Assembly (NCBI GenBank): GCA_040218875.1
Contig: JAVJQP010000050.1
Direction: 5' to 3' (one strand)
Source: Coleofasciculus sp937127375
GTDB taxonomy: Bacteria > Cyanobacteriota > Cyanobacteriia > Cyanobacteriales > Coleofasciculaceae
Length of the DNA stretch: 64,000 nt
Under the pieces are notes generated by a model. It was given only the letters and a program-made list of their open reading frames with translations. It was not told the origin of the DNA and did no database searches. Shown here piece by piece: positions 55,435 to 63,913 of the stretch (positions within the stretch are counted from its first letter, which is position 1; each line of letters starts with the position of its first letter). A program made the position numbers and the translations under genes.

Positions 55435-58017
55435 TCAAGACGACTTCGCTTCTAGGCTTTCTAGACGGCTTTTAAGTTCCTGATTCTCTTGCTTAATCTG
55501 ATCGAGTTCTTCGCGAAGCTGTTTAATCGCTTTGTCTGAACCCACCTGTTTCTGCACCTTTTGAATCGCTTCTTCCGCCCGACGACGCACACGCCCATCC
55601 GGTGTTTGATCACATAGCGATCGCAAAACCCCAATCGCCTTAACAGTCTCCATTTGAGATAATGCGGAAACCACCGCCACTTGAGTCAGGAAGAACGATT
55701 CCCCCGATAACGCCTCTAACGCCTCTAATATCTCCTCTAGCTTATTCGGGGTTTGACCTGTGGAAATGGTTCCTAAAGCCCGAATTGACGCCAGTCGTAA
55801 GGGTTGAGGAACACCCAGCTTAGTGTACTCCATAATTACATCTAGCGCTTGGGGTGAAGACTTCATCTGACTCAATCCCGCGATCGCACCCGAACGCACG
55901 ACTTCATTCCAACCCGCACGTTCATTGAGAATTGTAGTTAATAATTGCAGCACTTCCTCTGCTTTATCTTTCATACTCCCAGACGCCAGTTTACCCAGCA
56001 CCTTCGCCGCCGATGCTTCCACGTAATAACTCGCATCTCCCCCTTCTAACAGATGGTTTAAGGCTTCATAGCTTTCTACCGTTTTCACCTTACTCAACGC
56101 TTCAACCACCGATCGCCGTACCCGCGCATCTTTATCCTGCAATCCAGCCACTAAAGCAACAGAGGCTTGATCCAGTTTGACTTTTGCTAATTGTTTGGCG
56201 ACTTCGACACGCACACCCCAGAAGGGATCATCCGTCAAGGCTTGGGCTAACGCCTGAACCACGTCTAACCCTCCCTTCTTCACTAACGCTTGGGCGGCGT
56301 AAATCCGGGAAACGGGGTCAGGATCATGCTTTAGCTGGGCTTTTAGTTCGGCTAAAGGATACTCCAGCGTCACCGTTTTTAAGTAATTGTTCCCCGCATC
56401 AAAACTAATAAACTGGGGCTTTTTCTCCAAGGGGAAATAGAAACTCTGTTCCCGTTCATGGATGCGAACCTTAAACGTTTTCAGAGGGGAATCAGCATCA
56501 GTGTAACCAAAGGCGATGGGAATTTTTAGGTCAAATAGCTCGTTTTTACTGCCATTTTTCTTATCCTTCACTTGGGTTTGAATCACAGTCACTTTTGCCA
56601 ACTGACTGTCCCCATCCCAGGTGTAGCTAACTTTATAGTCGGGATGACCACCTCGGAAGACATATTGATCAAACAGAAACAGCAGATTTCGACCTGTGGC
56701 TTTTTCAATTGCCCGTAATAGGTCAACCGTTTCTACAGTATTATGAGCATTATCTTGGACAAAGGTTTGGATGGTTTTCCAGAATAACTCATCCCCCAAT
56801 TCGGCTCGAATTATATGATAAACACAAGCCCCTTTTTCATAAAGGTGGCGGTCATACAATTCAATCGCTTCTCGGTAGATGTGAGTAACAATGGGACGGC
56901 GATAGCGGGACGTGTCTTCCTGGATGTAGCTGCGGGCTTCATTAAGTAGATAATACGCCGCATCATCTTTACCATACTCCTGTTCAGTCCACAAAACCTC
57001 CGTATAGGACGCCATTCCTTCCTTAATCCAAGCATGGGACCAATGCTTAATCACCACCAAGTCACCAAACCATTGATGTGCCAATTCGTGGGCGACTAAG
57101 CTTTCGGTACGCATACTATCAAGCGCCGCCCGTTCATCGAGTAAGCAGCGATCGGTAAGTAGGGTGGTGGAGGTGTTTTCCATCCCCCCAAAGATAAAGT
57201 CATCAACACAAACTTGGGCGTATTTAGGATAAGGATAGGGATAGCCAAAGACATGACTATAGAATTCCATCATCTGGGGCGTCTTACCCATACTGCGCCG
57301 CGCATCCTCTTCCCGCCCTTTTTCTACATAATAGGTAACAGGTTTTCCTTGCCATTCATCGCGAATTTCGGCAAAGTCACCTACTGCTAGGGTCATTAAA
57401 TAGGTCGGATGAACGTGGTTTTGTAACCAATGATAGGTTGTGCGATCGCCCTCTTCTTGAGTTCCGATCAGTTCCCCGTTGGATATGGCGATCAAAGGTT
57501 TAGGAACCGTGACGCGCAGTTCCGAACTCGCTAATTGACCCGGATAATCGAAACAGGGGAACCAGAAGCGGGAGTCTTCATCTTCTCCCTGTGTCCACAC
57601 CTGGGTGGGTTTGTTGGGATAATCTTGGCTAGGAGTAATGAAATAGATACCCCGTTGTGGCTGTTCAACATGATACGCGATCGCGATTTTTACCTCTTTC
57701 CCCGCTTCAGTCGGGTTGAGAACCTGGATCTGTAGTTGTTCCCCGTCACAGTCAAAGGGTTGGGATTCCCCATCAATCTGCACTGATTCAATCGTCAGGT
57801 TCACCGCATCCAGGACAAACTGATGGATATCATTCCGCACTGGCGTTAGGGTAATGGTACAACTCCCTTCTAAGCGCTGCTTGGGGATATCCAAGACCAA
57901 ATCTAGGAAAATATGATTCACTTGTCCCGGGCGATCGGGGTTGTAGTGGGGTCTAGCACCGGGTAATTCAAAGGACTTGTGACCGTTTTGATCCGAATCA
58001 AAATAAGACTGTGGCAT
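55435..58017 (-). CDS. M1 family aminopeptidase with C-terminal HEAT repeats
   Basis: Zinc metallopeptidase removing N-terminal residues from peptides. With the start I prefer (58017, MPQSYFDSDQN, 860 residues) the exopeptidase motif GGMEN is at 277-281. HELAH is at 310-314, and the third zinc ligand Glu is at 333 in WIKEGMASY, exactly 18 residues after HEXXH. The family usually has NEG there, so the K is a mild variation. After the catalytic domain come about seven HEAT-like repeats (DDPFWGVRVEVAKQLAKV..) and a C-terminal coiled coil (IKQLREELDQIKQENQEL). The upstream in-frame ATG at 58095 would add 26 residues with no homology value. Confidence 0.92.
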   Translation of the reverse strand: MPQSYFDSDQNGHKSFELPGARPHYNPDRPGQVNHIFLDLVLDIPKQRLEGSCTITLTPVRNDIHQFVLDAVNLTIESVQIDGESQPFDCDGEQLQIQVLNPTEAGKEVKIAIAYHVEQPQRGIYFITPSQDYPNKPTQVWTQGEDEDSRFWFPCFDYPGQLASSELRVTVPKPLIAISNGELIGTQEEGDRTTYHWLQNHVHPTYLMTLAVGDFAEIRDEWQGKPVTYYVEKGREEDARRSMGKTPQMMEFYSHVFGYPYPYPKYAQVCVDDFIFGGMENTSTTLLTDRCLLDERAALDSMRTESLVAHELAHQWFGDLVVIKHWSHAWIKEGMASYTEVLWTEQEYGKDDAAYYLLNEARSYIQEDTSRYRRPIVTHIYREAIELYDRHLYEKGACVYHIIRAELGDELFWKTIQTFVQDNAHNTVETVDLLRAIEKATGRNLLFLFDQYVFRGGHPDYKVSYTWDGDSQLAKVTVIQTQVKDKKNGSKNELFDLKIPIAFGYTDADSPLKTFKVRIHEREQSFYFPLEKKPQFISFDAGNNYLKTVTLEYPLAELKAQLKHDPDPVSRIYAAQALVKKGGLDVVQALAQALTDDPFWGVRVEVAKQLAKVKLDQASVALVAGLQDKDARVRRSVVEALSKVKTVESYEALNHLLEGGDASYYVEASAAKVLGKLASGSMKDKAEEVLQLLTTILNERAGWNEVVRSGAIAGLSQMKSSPQALDVIMEYTKLGVPQPLRLASIRALGTISTGQTPNKLEEILEALEALSGESFFLTQVAVVSALSQMETVKAIGVLRSLCDQTPDGRVRRRAEEAIQKVQKQVGSDKAIKQLREELDQIKQENQELKSRLESLEAKSS

Positions 58018-58167
58018 GAATTTGTCAAACGTTAACAGAAGAACTACAGGTATCTCTTCCTTCCAGGTTAGCTTGTCTCCCCGACTCCCAGTCAATGCGA
58101 ATCCAGCGTTTTAACTTAGAACTCTCTTAACTTTAAACAATCACGGCTCAAAAAATAAGTTTTCGTA

Positions 58168-58233
58168 GGGTGGGTTAGGCGGTGTTTTTATCAGGACAAT
58201 AACTATTTAATGAAATATCCGCCGTAACCCACC
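58168..58233. repeat. Foldback repeat with GGTGGGTTAGGCGG arms
   Basis: GGGTGGGTTAGGCGG (58168-58182) is nearly complementary to CCGCCGTAACCCACC (58219-58233) around an AT-rich core. A small palindromic interspersed element. Confidence 0.65.
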
Positions 58234-58259
58234 ACTATTAGAGGACGTTCGGCACCATT

Positions 58260-58287
58260 GTAGAGACGTTGCATGCAACGTCTCTAC
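58260..58287. repeat. Perfect 28-bp palindrome (GTAGAGACG...)
   Basis: GTAGAGACGTTGCA followed by its exact complement TGCAACGTCTCTAC. No loop and no mismatch. This palindrome type is widespread in cyanobacterial spacers. It lies in the spacer between the aminopeptidase start and the SLH gene's stop. Confidence 0.85.
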
Positions 58288-58315
58288 ATAAATGATGGGT
58301 TAATACGTTCCCCCT

Positions 58316-60418
58316 TTAAGCGGACACAATGTAATCCGAATCAATCGCACTCACTTTATTCTCATCCACTAATGCCTGATACACCATAGCCGCTACCTCA
58401 CCACGAGTAGCCGCTTTGGTTGGATCGAGTTTTTTGACATCAGGATGATTCACCACAATTTGTTTTTTCGTGGCTGTGGCAACTTCCTCCTTACCATACT
58501 CCGGAATATCATCGCTATCCTCGTAAAAATCTAAGGCATTATCATCGGATTCTGATAATTCTAATCCATTCACCAAAGACACCACAACCTGAACCCGTTC
58601 AACATTATCTCCTTGGCGGAACATATCACCGGGATAACCAGACAGAAATCCACCGCGATATGCTTTTTGAATCGCATCCTTTGCCCAAGACTTATCACTA
58701 ACATCCAGGAAGTTCTTGGCTTCCCGTTTAGGTTCAGGGTCAAAGGCTTTAACCAATAACGCTGCATATTGGGCGCGGGTCATTTTGTCATTGGGTTTAA
58801 ATGTACCATCGCCAAACCCGCTAATTAAGCCTTTGTCGAGTAATCCTTCAATAAACGGTTTTGCCCAGTGCTTTTGAATATCGGGGAAGGTTTTAGGTTG
58901 CTCATCATCGGGAGTAGCGCTAACAATATAGTCTGAGTTAACTGTACTCACCTGATTCCCATCAACCAGCGCCTGATATACCATAGCGGCTACCTCAGCG
59001 CGGGTAGCATCTTTGGTCGGATCAAGTTGTTTGGTATCCGGATAACTCACCACGATTTCTTTCTTCGTCGCCGTGTTGACTTCATCTTTGGCATAATCGG
59101 GGATAGCGGCGCGATCGCTATAGGTACTCAACACCGTTCCATCGCTTGCTGATAACCCCAATCCATTCACTAAAGACACAATCACTTGCGCCCGTTGCAC
59201 ATTATCATTGGGTTTAAAGCTATTGTCCGGAAAACCCGATAGGAATTCGCCGCGATAAGCCTCTTGAATCACATCCTTTGCCCAGAAATCATCAGCAACA
59301 TCGGTGAAATTTATCCCATCCCGTGTCGCTGAAGGGTTGAAGGCTTTAACTAATAACGCCGCATATTGAGCGCGGGTCATTTTGTCATCGGGCTTAAATG
59401 TACCATCTTTAAAGCCACTAATTAATCCTTTGTCGAGTAATCCTTGAATAAAGGGTTTTGCCCAGTGGTTTTGAATATCGGAGAAGCTATCCGGTGGTTG
59501 ACCTCCATCATCACCGTCACCATCATCTCCACCGCCACCATCGCTGATACTACCTTCAATTTGAACTGTTCCACTCACTTGATTACTTGTCAACGCATTG
59601 CCCCAAGAAACCAAGGTATTTTTGCTGGAGTTGAGAATCGCAAATTTGCCGTTGTTGCGAAAAATATTATTACCCGGATCGTCTTGGCTTTTGCCTAAAT
59701 CAGGCTCAGCATTACCGGTTACAGCAATACCGTATTCTTCATTATCTTCAATGGTGTTATTTCGCAGGATGGGTTTAGCATCGACAGAAATTCCCACTCC
59801 GAAACGGTTTTCGGTAATGAGATTATCGACAACTCGCGGCGTCGCCTCGCCATCAATACTAATACCGTAACCGGCTCCTTTACAAGTATTATTTTTAATT
59901 TCTCCTTGAGCCTTTTTAGTAAACGAGATGCCATTGCCACCGTTATCAATAAAGTCATTTTCAACAACCTTAGGTTTAGCGGTTCCGGTAGCTAAAACCC
60001 CTTCGCGATCGCATTCAGTAAAGGTACAGTTGGTTATCGTCGGATCAGTCGATTCAATCCAAATCCCTGTGCCGCGTGTGGCTTTATTCGTCACCGTGAC
60101 ACCGCGCACTTCTGTTGTATCTTCCAGTAAAAAGGTTATATTTTGTTGAGCCAGCGTGGGGCTAATATACTCGCCATTCCCTTCAATTACAATACCATCG
60201 CCTTTATTCTGTTCATTGCCGACAAGTTTAACCCCGGATGGGACTTGCAGTGGGAAAATCTCGCCACTCGTCGCATTATAGGTTCCCGCCGCCAGTTGGA
60301 TAGTTGTATCGGCTTGGGCTTGTTGCAGGGCTTTGGACAAGGTTTTAAAGGGAGCAGATTGGTCACCCGTCGCGCTATCGTCTCCGGTAGCGGGATTAAC
60401 GTAAAGAGTTTGAGCCAT
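58316..60418 (-). CDS. Beta-helix protein with two SLH triplets
   Basis: 700 residues. 1-295 is a DUF1565/right-handed parallel beta-helix opening LYVNPATGDDSATGDQSAPF, with NTIEDNEEYGIAV-type coils. A Gly/Asp linker (about 293-307) precedes six S-layer-homology repeats in two triplets (from about 309 and 508, each starting F(S/P)DIQ(N/K)HWAKPFI and containing FKP(D/N)DKMTRAQ). The two triplets are a duplication at protein level. SLH domains bind peptidoglycan-linked polymers or, in cyanobacterial porins, the cell wall; beta-helices often bind or cut polysaccharide. No signal peptide is visible at the N-terminus, so either the start is wrong or export is non-classical. Confidence 0.88.
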   Translation of the reverse strand: MAQTLYVNPATGDDSATGDQSAPFKTLSKALQQAQADTTIQLAAGTYNATSGEIFPLQVPSGVKLVGNEQNKGDGIVIEGNGEYISPTLAQQNITFLLEDTTEVRGVTVTNKATRGTGIWIESTDPTITNCTFTECDREGVLATGTAKPKVVENDFIDNGGNGISFTKKAQGEIKNNTCKGAGYGISIDGEATPRVVDNLITENRFGVGISVDAKPILRNNTIEDNEEYGIAVTGNAEPDLGKSQDDPGNNIFRNNGKFAILNSSKNTLVSWGNALTSNQVSGTVQIEGSISDGGGGDDGDGDDGGQPPDSFSDIQNHWAKPFIQGLLDKGLISGFKDGTFKPDDKMTRAQYAALLVKAFNPSATRDGINFTDVADDFWAKDVIQEAYRGEFLSGFPDNSFKPNDNVQRAQVIVSLVNGLGLSASDGTVLSTYSDRAAIPDYAKDEVNTATKKEIVVSYPDTKQLDPTKDATRAEVAAMVYQALVDGNQVSTVNSDYIVSATPDDEQPKTFPDIQKHWAKPFIEGLLDKGLISGFGDGTFKPNDKMTRAQYAALLVKAFDPEPKREAKNFLDVSDKSWAKDAIQKAYRGGFLSGYPGDMFRQGDNVERVQVVVSLVNGLELSESDDNALDFYEDSDDIPEYGKEEVATATKKQIVVNHPDVKKLDPTKAATRGEVAAMVYQALVDENKVSAIDSDYIVSA

Positions 60419-60451
60419 AATGTAATCTATCTATCGAAACAATAATGGGAG

Positions 60452-60554
60452 TAAGCTGTCATGCATTTAAATTGGGTATTAGTAGCGAGCAAGATGCTCG
60501 CACTACAAGGCTTTCGCCGTTATTGATATTAAGGTTTAAATGCCGAACAGCTTA
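60452..60554. mobile_element. MITE-like element, copy 2 (103 bp, inverted)
   Basis: The reverse complement matches 37083-37210 almost base for base except for the 25-bp insertion there. Ends TAAGCTGTCATGCATTTAAA and TTTAAATGCCGAACAGCTTA; TA at both borders. It sits 33 bp upstream of the SLH gene's start codon. Confidence 0.85.
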
Positions 60555-60838
60555 TTGACCAGAGATAATGGTGAATGTTTCCCAGGGTAGGCTCAACTTG
60601 TAGCAAAAATCATCCTTCATTAGGATGAAATCTAGCTACTCACGGTTCCTGAAAAAGACCTACTTTTCACCTTCAAATCACCTTCTCCACTTAAGTTGAG
60701 AGACGTGCGGGTTAAGGGGTTTCTGCCAAACCGGAGTCAGCTTGCTGATCAGACGGTTTGTTAGTCAGGGCTGATTTGCAATTGGCTGTGCTGGTTTAGG
60801 ATGAGGATGATGAGTATAGCTTGACCTCCCGGAAAACA

Positions 60839-61063
60839 ATGGCGTTAGAACCCTGTAAGGTGTGTGGTTCCCTAACTAGCACGAATGATGAAATTTGCAT
60901 GATTTGCGGCTATCCGGCGAAAGGACGCCCGAAGACGATTTGGTTGAAGTGGATGGCGCTGATTCTGGCGCTGGCTATTGGTTTACCTTTAATTATCGCT
61001 ACGTTTCAAAATCTAGTCAGTTCAGAGACGCCGATTCAATCCGTACCCTCTGAAAGTCAGTAA
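60839..61063 (+). CDS. Small zinc-ribbon membrane protein
   Basis: 74 residues from the ATG at 60839 (the TTG at 60821 is less likely). Two CxxC pairs, CKVCGS and CMICGY, spaced 15 residues apart, form a likely zinc ribbon. They are followed by RPKTIWLKW and a single membrane helix (LILALAIGLPLIIATF). The topology suggests a cytosolic zinc knuckle tethered to the membrane. Function unknown; it resembles other small cyanobacterial zinc-ribbon proteins only in layout. Confidence 0.7.
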   Translation: MALEPCKVCGSLTSTNDEICMICGYPAKGRPKTIWLKWMALILALAIGLPLIIATFQNLVSSETPIQSVPSESQ

Positions 61064-61098
61064 TACCGAGTTGCGCTCAAACATAGTAGATAGGAAAA

Positions 61099-61261
61099 GC
61101 TGGGGGAGCTGGGGAAGCTGGGGGAGATGGGGGAGATGGGGGAGCTGGGGGAGCTGGGGGAGCTGGGGAAGCTGGGGGAGCTGGGGAAGCTGGGGGAGCT
61201 GGGGAAGCTGGGGGAGCGGGGGAAGCTGGGGGAGCTGGGGAAGCTGGGGAAGCTGGGGAAG
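61099..61261. repeat. 9-bp minisatellite (GGGGGAGCT/GGGGAAGCT)n
   Basis: About eighteen units of GGGGGAGCT or GGGGAAGCT, the longest tract of this family in the window. It ends in AGTTAACTCAA, the same border as the 3069 tract when read on the minus strand. Its Trp-Gly-Ser and Gly-Glu-Leu ORFs are repeat translations. Confidence 0.9.
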
Positions 61262-61579
61262 TTAACTCAAAACTCTACCTTACCTATTCCCTATTCCCTA
61301 TTGCCTATTCCCTGGCGCGTAGCGCTATATCTACCTCTCAATGAGAAGTCGATGAGTTCTCAAAGTTTTCAGTCTTAAAGTCCAATAACGACCCGTTTGA
61401 ATGAGGATGTTGAGTTAAATCGATCATCCTCTAGATCCTAATGCACATCTGTGAATGTCCCTACACAAAGCCACTACTCTCTATATTCTCCGATTACAAC
61501 AAAAATATAGACAGGATGTATTCGGCTATTGATTCCCGGAACGCGATCGCGAAACGGTTCATCTGAGAGAAGGAGACTA
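61262..61579. other. Spacer after the minisatellite
   Basis: About 318 bp without a gene. It includes CCTATTCCC tandem repeats (61277-61312) and a GGCGCGTAGCGC palindrome (61312-61324). Confidence 0.5.
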
Positions 61580-61906
61580 ATGATGCATTATCCCAACCCT
61601 ACTACTGAATCCCCAACACGCTTATCTCGTCTCAAGTCGTTCAATAGTACATACGATCTAGATGAAAAGCAACTGGATGGAAATCTGCAAGATGTATCAC
61701 TGACTAATCTGGAATCAATTCCTTTCTTTGAATTTATCCCCGCGACACCGAACCAACCGCCAAGAGTTTTGGGAATTGTTGGTGTGGTGATTCTCTTGGC
61801 GGTATTGGGGATAAGTGGCGCGATCGCCTTAAGTAGTTGGACAAGAGGAAACGGCTCTGTACTCAGTCTTGTAAATAGTCCTCAAAGCCTGACAAAGGAC
61901 AAATGA
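61580..61906 (+). CDS. Small single-pass membrane protein, unknown
   Basis: 108 residues from the ATG at 61580, which follows AAGGAG at good spacing; the longer reading from 61529 lacks such a site. A polar N-terminal 70 residues is followed by one hydrophobic helix (VLGIVGVVILLAVLGISGAIAL) and a short tail. I recognise no family. The stop overlaps the next start codon in an ATGA, so it forms a translationally coupled pair with the tiny ORF that follows. Confidence 0.65.
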   Translation: MMHYPNPTTESPTRLSRLKSFNSTYDLDEKQLDGNLQDVSLTNLESIPFFEFIPATPNQPPRVLGIVGVVILLAVLGISGAIALSSWTRGNGSVLSLVNSPQSLTKDK

Positions 61907-62058
61907 CAATGAATGAACATCATTATTATATTGGTTTACTACTGATTTTGCTGGTATTCGGGTTTGAACTCCTGGTTCAGTCAACCGATATAGACAGCGG
62001 ACAAGGAGTGCGATCGCGTGCGTCTCGTCAGGAAGATAGTTTGTTAGTCAGTCGTTGA
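61903..62058 (+). CDS. 51-residue membrane micro-protein
   Basis: Too short for routine ORF calling. It starts MTMNEHHYYIGLLLILLVFG, a short N-terminus and a hydrophobic helix (residues 9-21), and ends in a polar tail SRQEDSLLVSR. The start overlaps the previous stop (ATGA at 61903-61906) and its stop overlaps the TTG that opens the next reading frame at 62055. The tight packing argues for a genuine three-gene unit, although the ATG also lies in an ACAAATGAC simple repeat. Confidence 0.5.
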   Translation: MTMNEHHYYIGLLLILLVFGFELLVQSTDIDSGQGVRSRASRQEDSLLVSR

Positions 62059-62069
62059 GATGGAAGGGG

Positions 62070-63728
62070 ATGAATCAGCGTTATTACCGGAGTTTAGGAT
62101 TAAGTTTATTCCTGGTTTGTATGGGACTCCTGCTATGGACGGGTTTTAACCTAACGCTTGGGATTGAATCTCAATCCGTCGCGATTCCGATCAACGCCAA
62201 ACAGAATTTAATCACTCGTATTTATACGCCTAAAACGACACCGAAACCCCAACCCGTGATGATTTTATGTCATGGGGTGAATGCCAGTAAAGAAAGCATG
62301 ACCCCTTTAGCCATAGAATTAGCCAGACATGGAATTGCAGCCATTGCTTTTGACTTTGGCGGCTATGGAGAATCCTATTCTGTGGGGATGCAAAATAAAT
62401 CGATTGAACGCCTAGAAACCAGTACCGTTGCTGATGCAAAAGCTGTCTTAGATTTTGTGCGATCGCGAAGCGTGTCCGAGGACGTATCGCATTCCTCCCA
62501 GTTTGATTCTAAACGTATTGGCATTGCGGGTCATTCCATGGGGGGAACCACTGCATTAAAGTTAGCCCAACTTGAGTCTCAACTACAAGCCACGGTTGTT
62601 CTGAGTATCAGTGGATTTGCCACGCCCACAATTCCCCACAATCTCTTCCTCGGTGTTGGCTTATACGAACAACTGAATCCGCCGTCAGAGTTGCGCCAAA
62701 TGTGGCAAATGGTTTGTCCGGATGGTATCTGTAATAATTTTAAGAATGGAACCGCACGTCAGTTATTTATCTCCGATACAACGGATCACTTTACTGCACC
62801 CTACGACCCAAAATTAATCCGCCAAGTAATCCATTGGACACAACAGGCTTTTGATCTACCGCTTCAAGACAAACCTTTAATAGTTCCCTGGTTTATTGTT
62901 GGTGGGATTGGTACAGTTAGTGGCAGTATTGTGGGGGGAGTTTGGCTAGTTCTGCGTTGGCAGAATTCAAAGCCTCTCTCCTTGCAGGAGAGAGGTTTGG
63001 AGAGAGGTTTCTCCAAATCCCCAAAAGTAAGAATTCGATACAGTGTAACTGGAGTTTGGGGGATTGTTCTCCTGATAGGCTGGATAACCGGAACCAGTAA
63101 TCTTTTCGTATTATGTAGCCTCCTGCAACTGGTGAGTAATTATGGTTTACGTCATCCCGGAAAGATTAGCCAAGCGGTACGAATTAGCGGATTGTATGTC
63201 GGTTTAGGGTTAGCCGCTTTCTGCTTATCGGGGTTGCTTCGGGGGGCGGTTGAATTGTGGCATCATCCCTTATCATGGCTCAAATTCCCCCAATTTTTAC
63301 TGCAATGGATTATCTTTATTTTTTATAACTATGGCATCGCCATTAAAGTGGCTGTTTTAGATGCGTACACGTTCAGATTACAACCGAGTTGGTTCTTTCT
63401 CTTAATCATCGGATGTGAGTTAATCCAACCGGGTATACTTTTAACCGGGGTGGAAAAAGTCGGGGTTTGGCTGGTTCAATGGTTACGTCGTCCGCTAACT
63501 GTAACCGGATTGGGTAAAGTGTCTGGAAAAGACGCCGGATTTATCGGAATATTGGTGGTGTTACTCATCGTTTTATTACATCAGCGCCGTACAGACATTG
63601 GTCAAGTTGCCAGTCAGGGAATCGCCGCGCTGGAAGTGTTTGGACTATTGCTATTGTTACCGATTGGGGTGGGGATTTCGATTGTGCGATCGGGCTGGTT
63701 TCAGCGTCTGGAAAATCGGTTAACTTAA
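62070..63728 (+). CDS. Alpha/beta hydrolase with C-terminal membrane domain
   Basis: About 552 residues from the ATG at 62070 (a TTG at 62055 is possible). After an N-terminal helix (SLGLSLFLVCMGLLLW) comes an alpha/beta hydrolase domain with the nucleophile elbow GHSMGG (near residue 155), HGVNASKE oxyanion loop and catalytic-His region near DTTDHFTAP. From about 275 on there are six or seven hydrophobic helices. This dienelactone-hydrolase-like domain fused to a polytopic membrane domain has no known substrate. Dispersed repeats lie inside the frame: a GTATCGCATTC-type repeat near 62465-62500 and a perfect palindrome at 62973-62995 (SKPLSLQERGLERGFSKS). Confidence 0.82.
   Translation: MNQRYYRSLGLSLFLVCMGLLLWTGFNLTLGIESQSVAIPINAKQNLITRIYTPKTTPKPQPVMILCHGVNASKESMTPLAIELARHGIAAIAFDFGGYGESYSVGMQNKSIERLETSTVADAKAVLDFVRSRSVSEDVSHSSQFDSKRIGIAGHSMGGTTALKLAQLESQLQATVVLSISGFATPTIPHNLFLGVGLYEQLNPPSELRQMWQMVCPDGICNNFKNGTARQLFISDTTDHFTAPYDPKLIRQVIHWTQQAFDLPLQDKPLIVPWFIVGGIGTVSGSIVGGVWLVLRWQNSKPLSLQERGLERGFSKSPKVRIRYSVTGVWGIVLLIGWITGTSNLFVLCSLLQLVSNYGLRHPGKISQAVRISGLYVGLGLAAFCLSGLLRGAVELWHHPLSWLKFPQFLLQWIIFIFYNYGIAIKVAVLDAYTFRLQPSWFFLLIIGCELIQPGILLTGVEKVGVWLVQWLRRPLTVTGLGKVSGKDAGFIGILVVLLIVLLHQRRTDIGQVASQGIAALEVFGLLLLLPIGVGISIVRSGWFQRLENRLT
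62973..62995. repeat. In-frame palindromic repeat inside the hydrolase gene
   Basis: CCTCTCTCCT-TGC-AGGAGAGAGG is a perfect 10-bp stem with a 3-nt loop, followed by TTGGAGAGAGGT. It resembles the spacer hairpins at 24889 and 63745 but lies within the cytosolic linker of a coding sequence. Confidence 0.8.
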
Positions 63729-63744
63729 AACCCCTCTCCCCCAG

Positions 63745-63770
63745 CCCCTCTCCCACCCAGGGGAGAGGGG
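63745..63770. terminator. Hairpin after the hydrolase gene
   Basis: CCCCTCTCCC and GGGAGAGGGG form a perfect 10-bp stem around ACCCAG. No T-run, so this is a dispersed hairpin repeat that may also end transcription. Confidence 0.5.
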
Positions 63771-63885
63771 AGAATACAGGGGAATTTAGGTTATGTATTT
63801 TCAATGAATAATAGAGAATATTAAGATTATTTTTAGTTCTTTTTTATCTTGATAAAAGAAGAAGAAAATGATCGGCTGTCCGGTT

Positions 63886-63913
63886 CCCCTTCTCCCCACG
63901 GTGGGAGAAGGGG
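63886..63913. repeat. Hairpin repeat CCCCTTCTCCC
   Basis: CCCCTTCTCCC (63886-63896) pairs perfectly with GGGAGAAGGGG (63903-63913) around CACGGT. Same general class as the hairpins at 24889 and 63745. The remainder of 63771-64000 holds no gene that I can see. Confidence 0.7.

Noticed and set aside
61071..61378. ORFs reading Trp-Gly-Ser or Gly-Glu-Leu repeats
   Set aside because: Frame translations of the GGGGGAGCT minisatellite.
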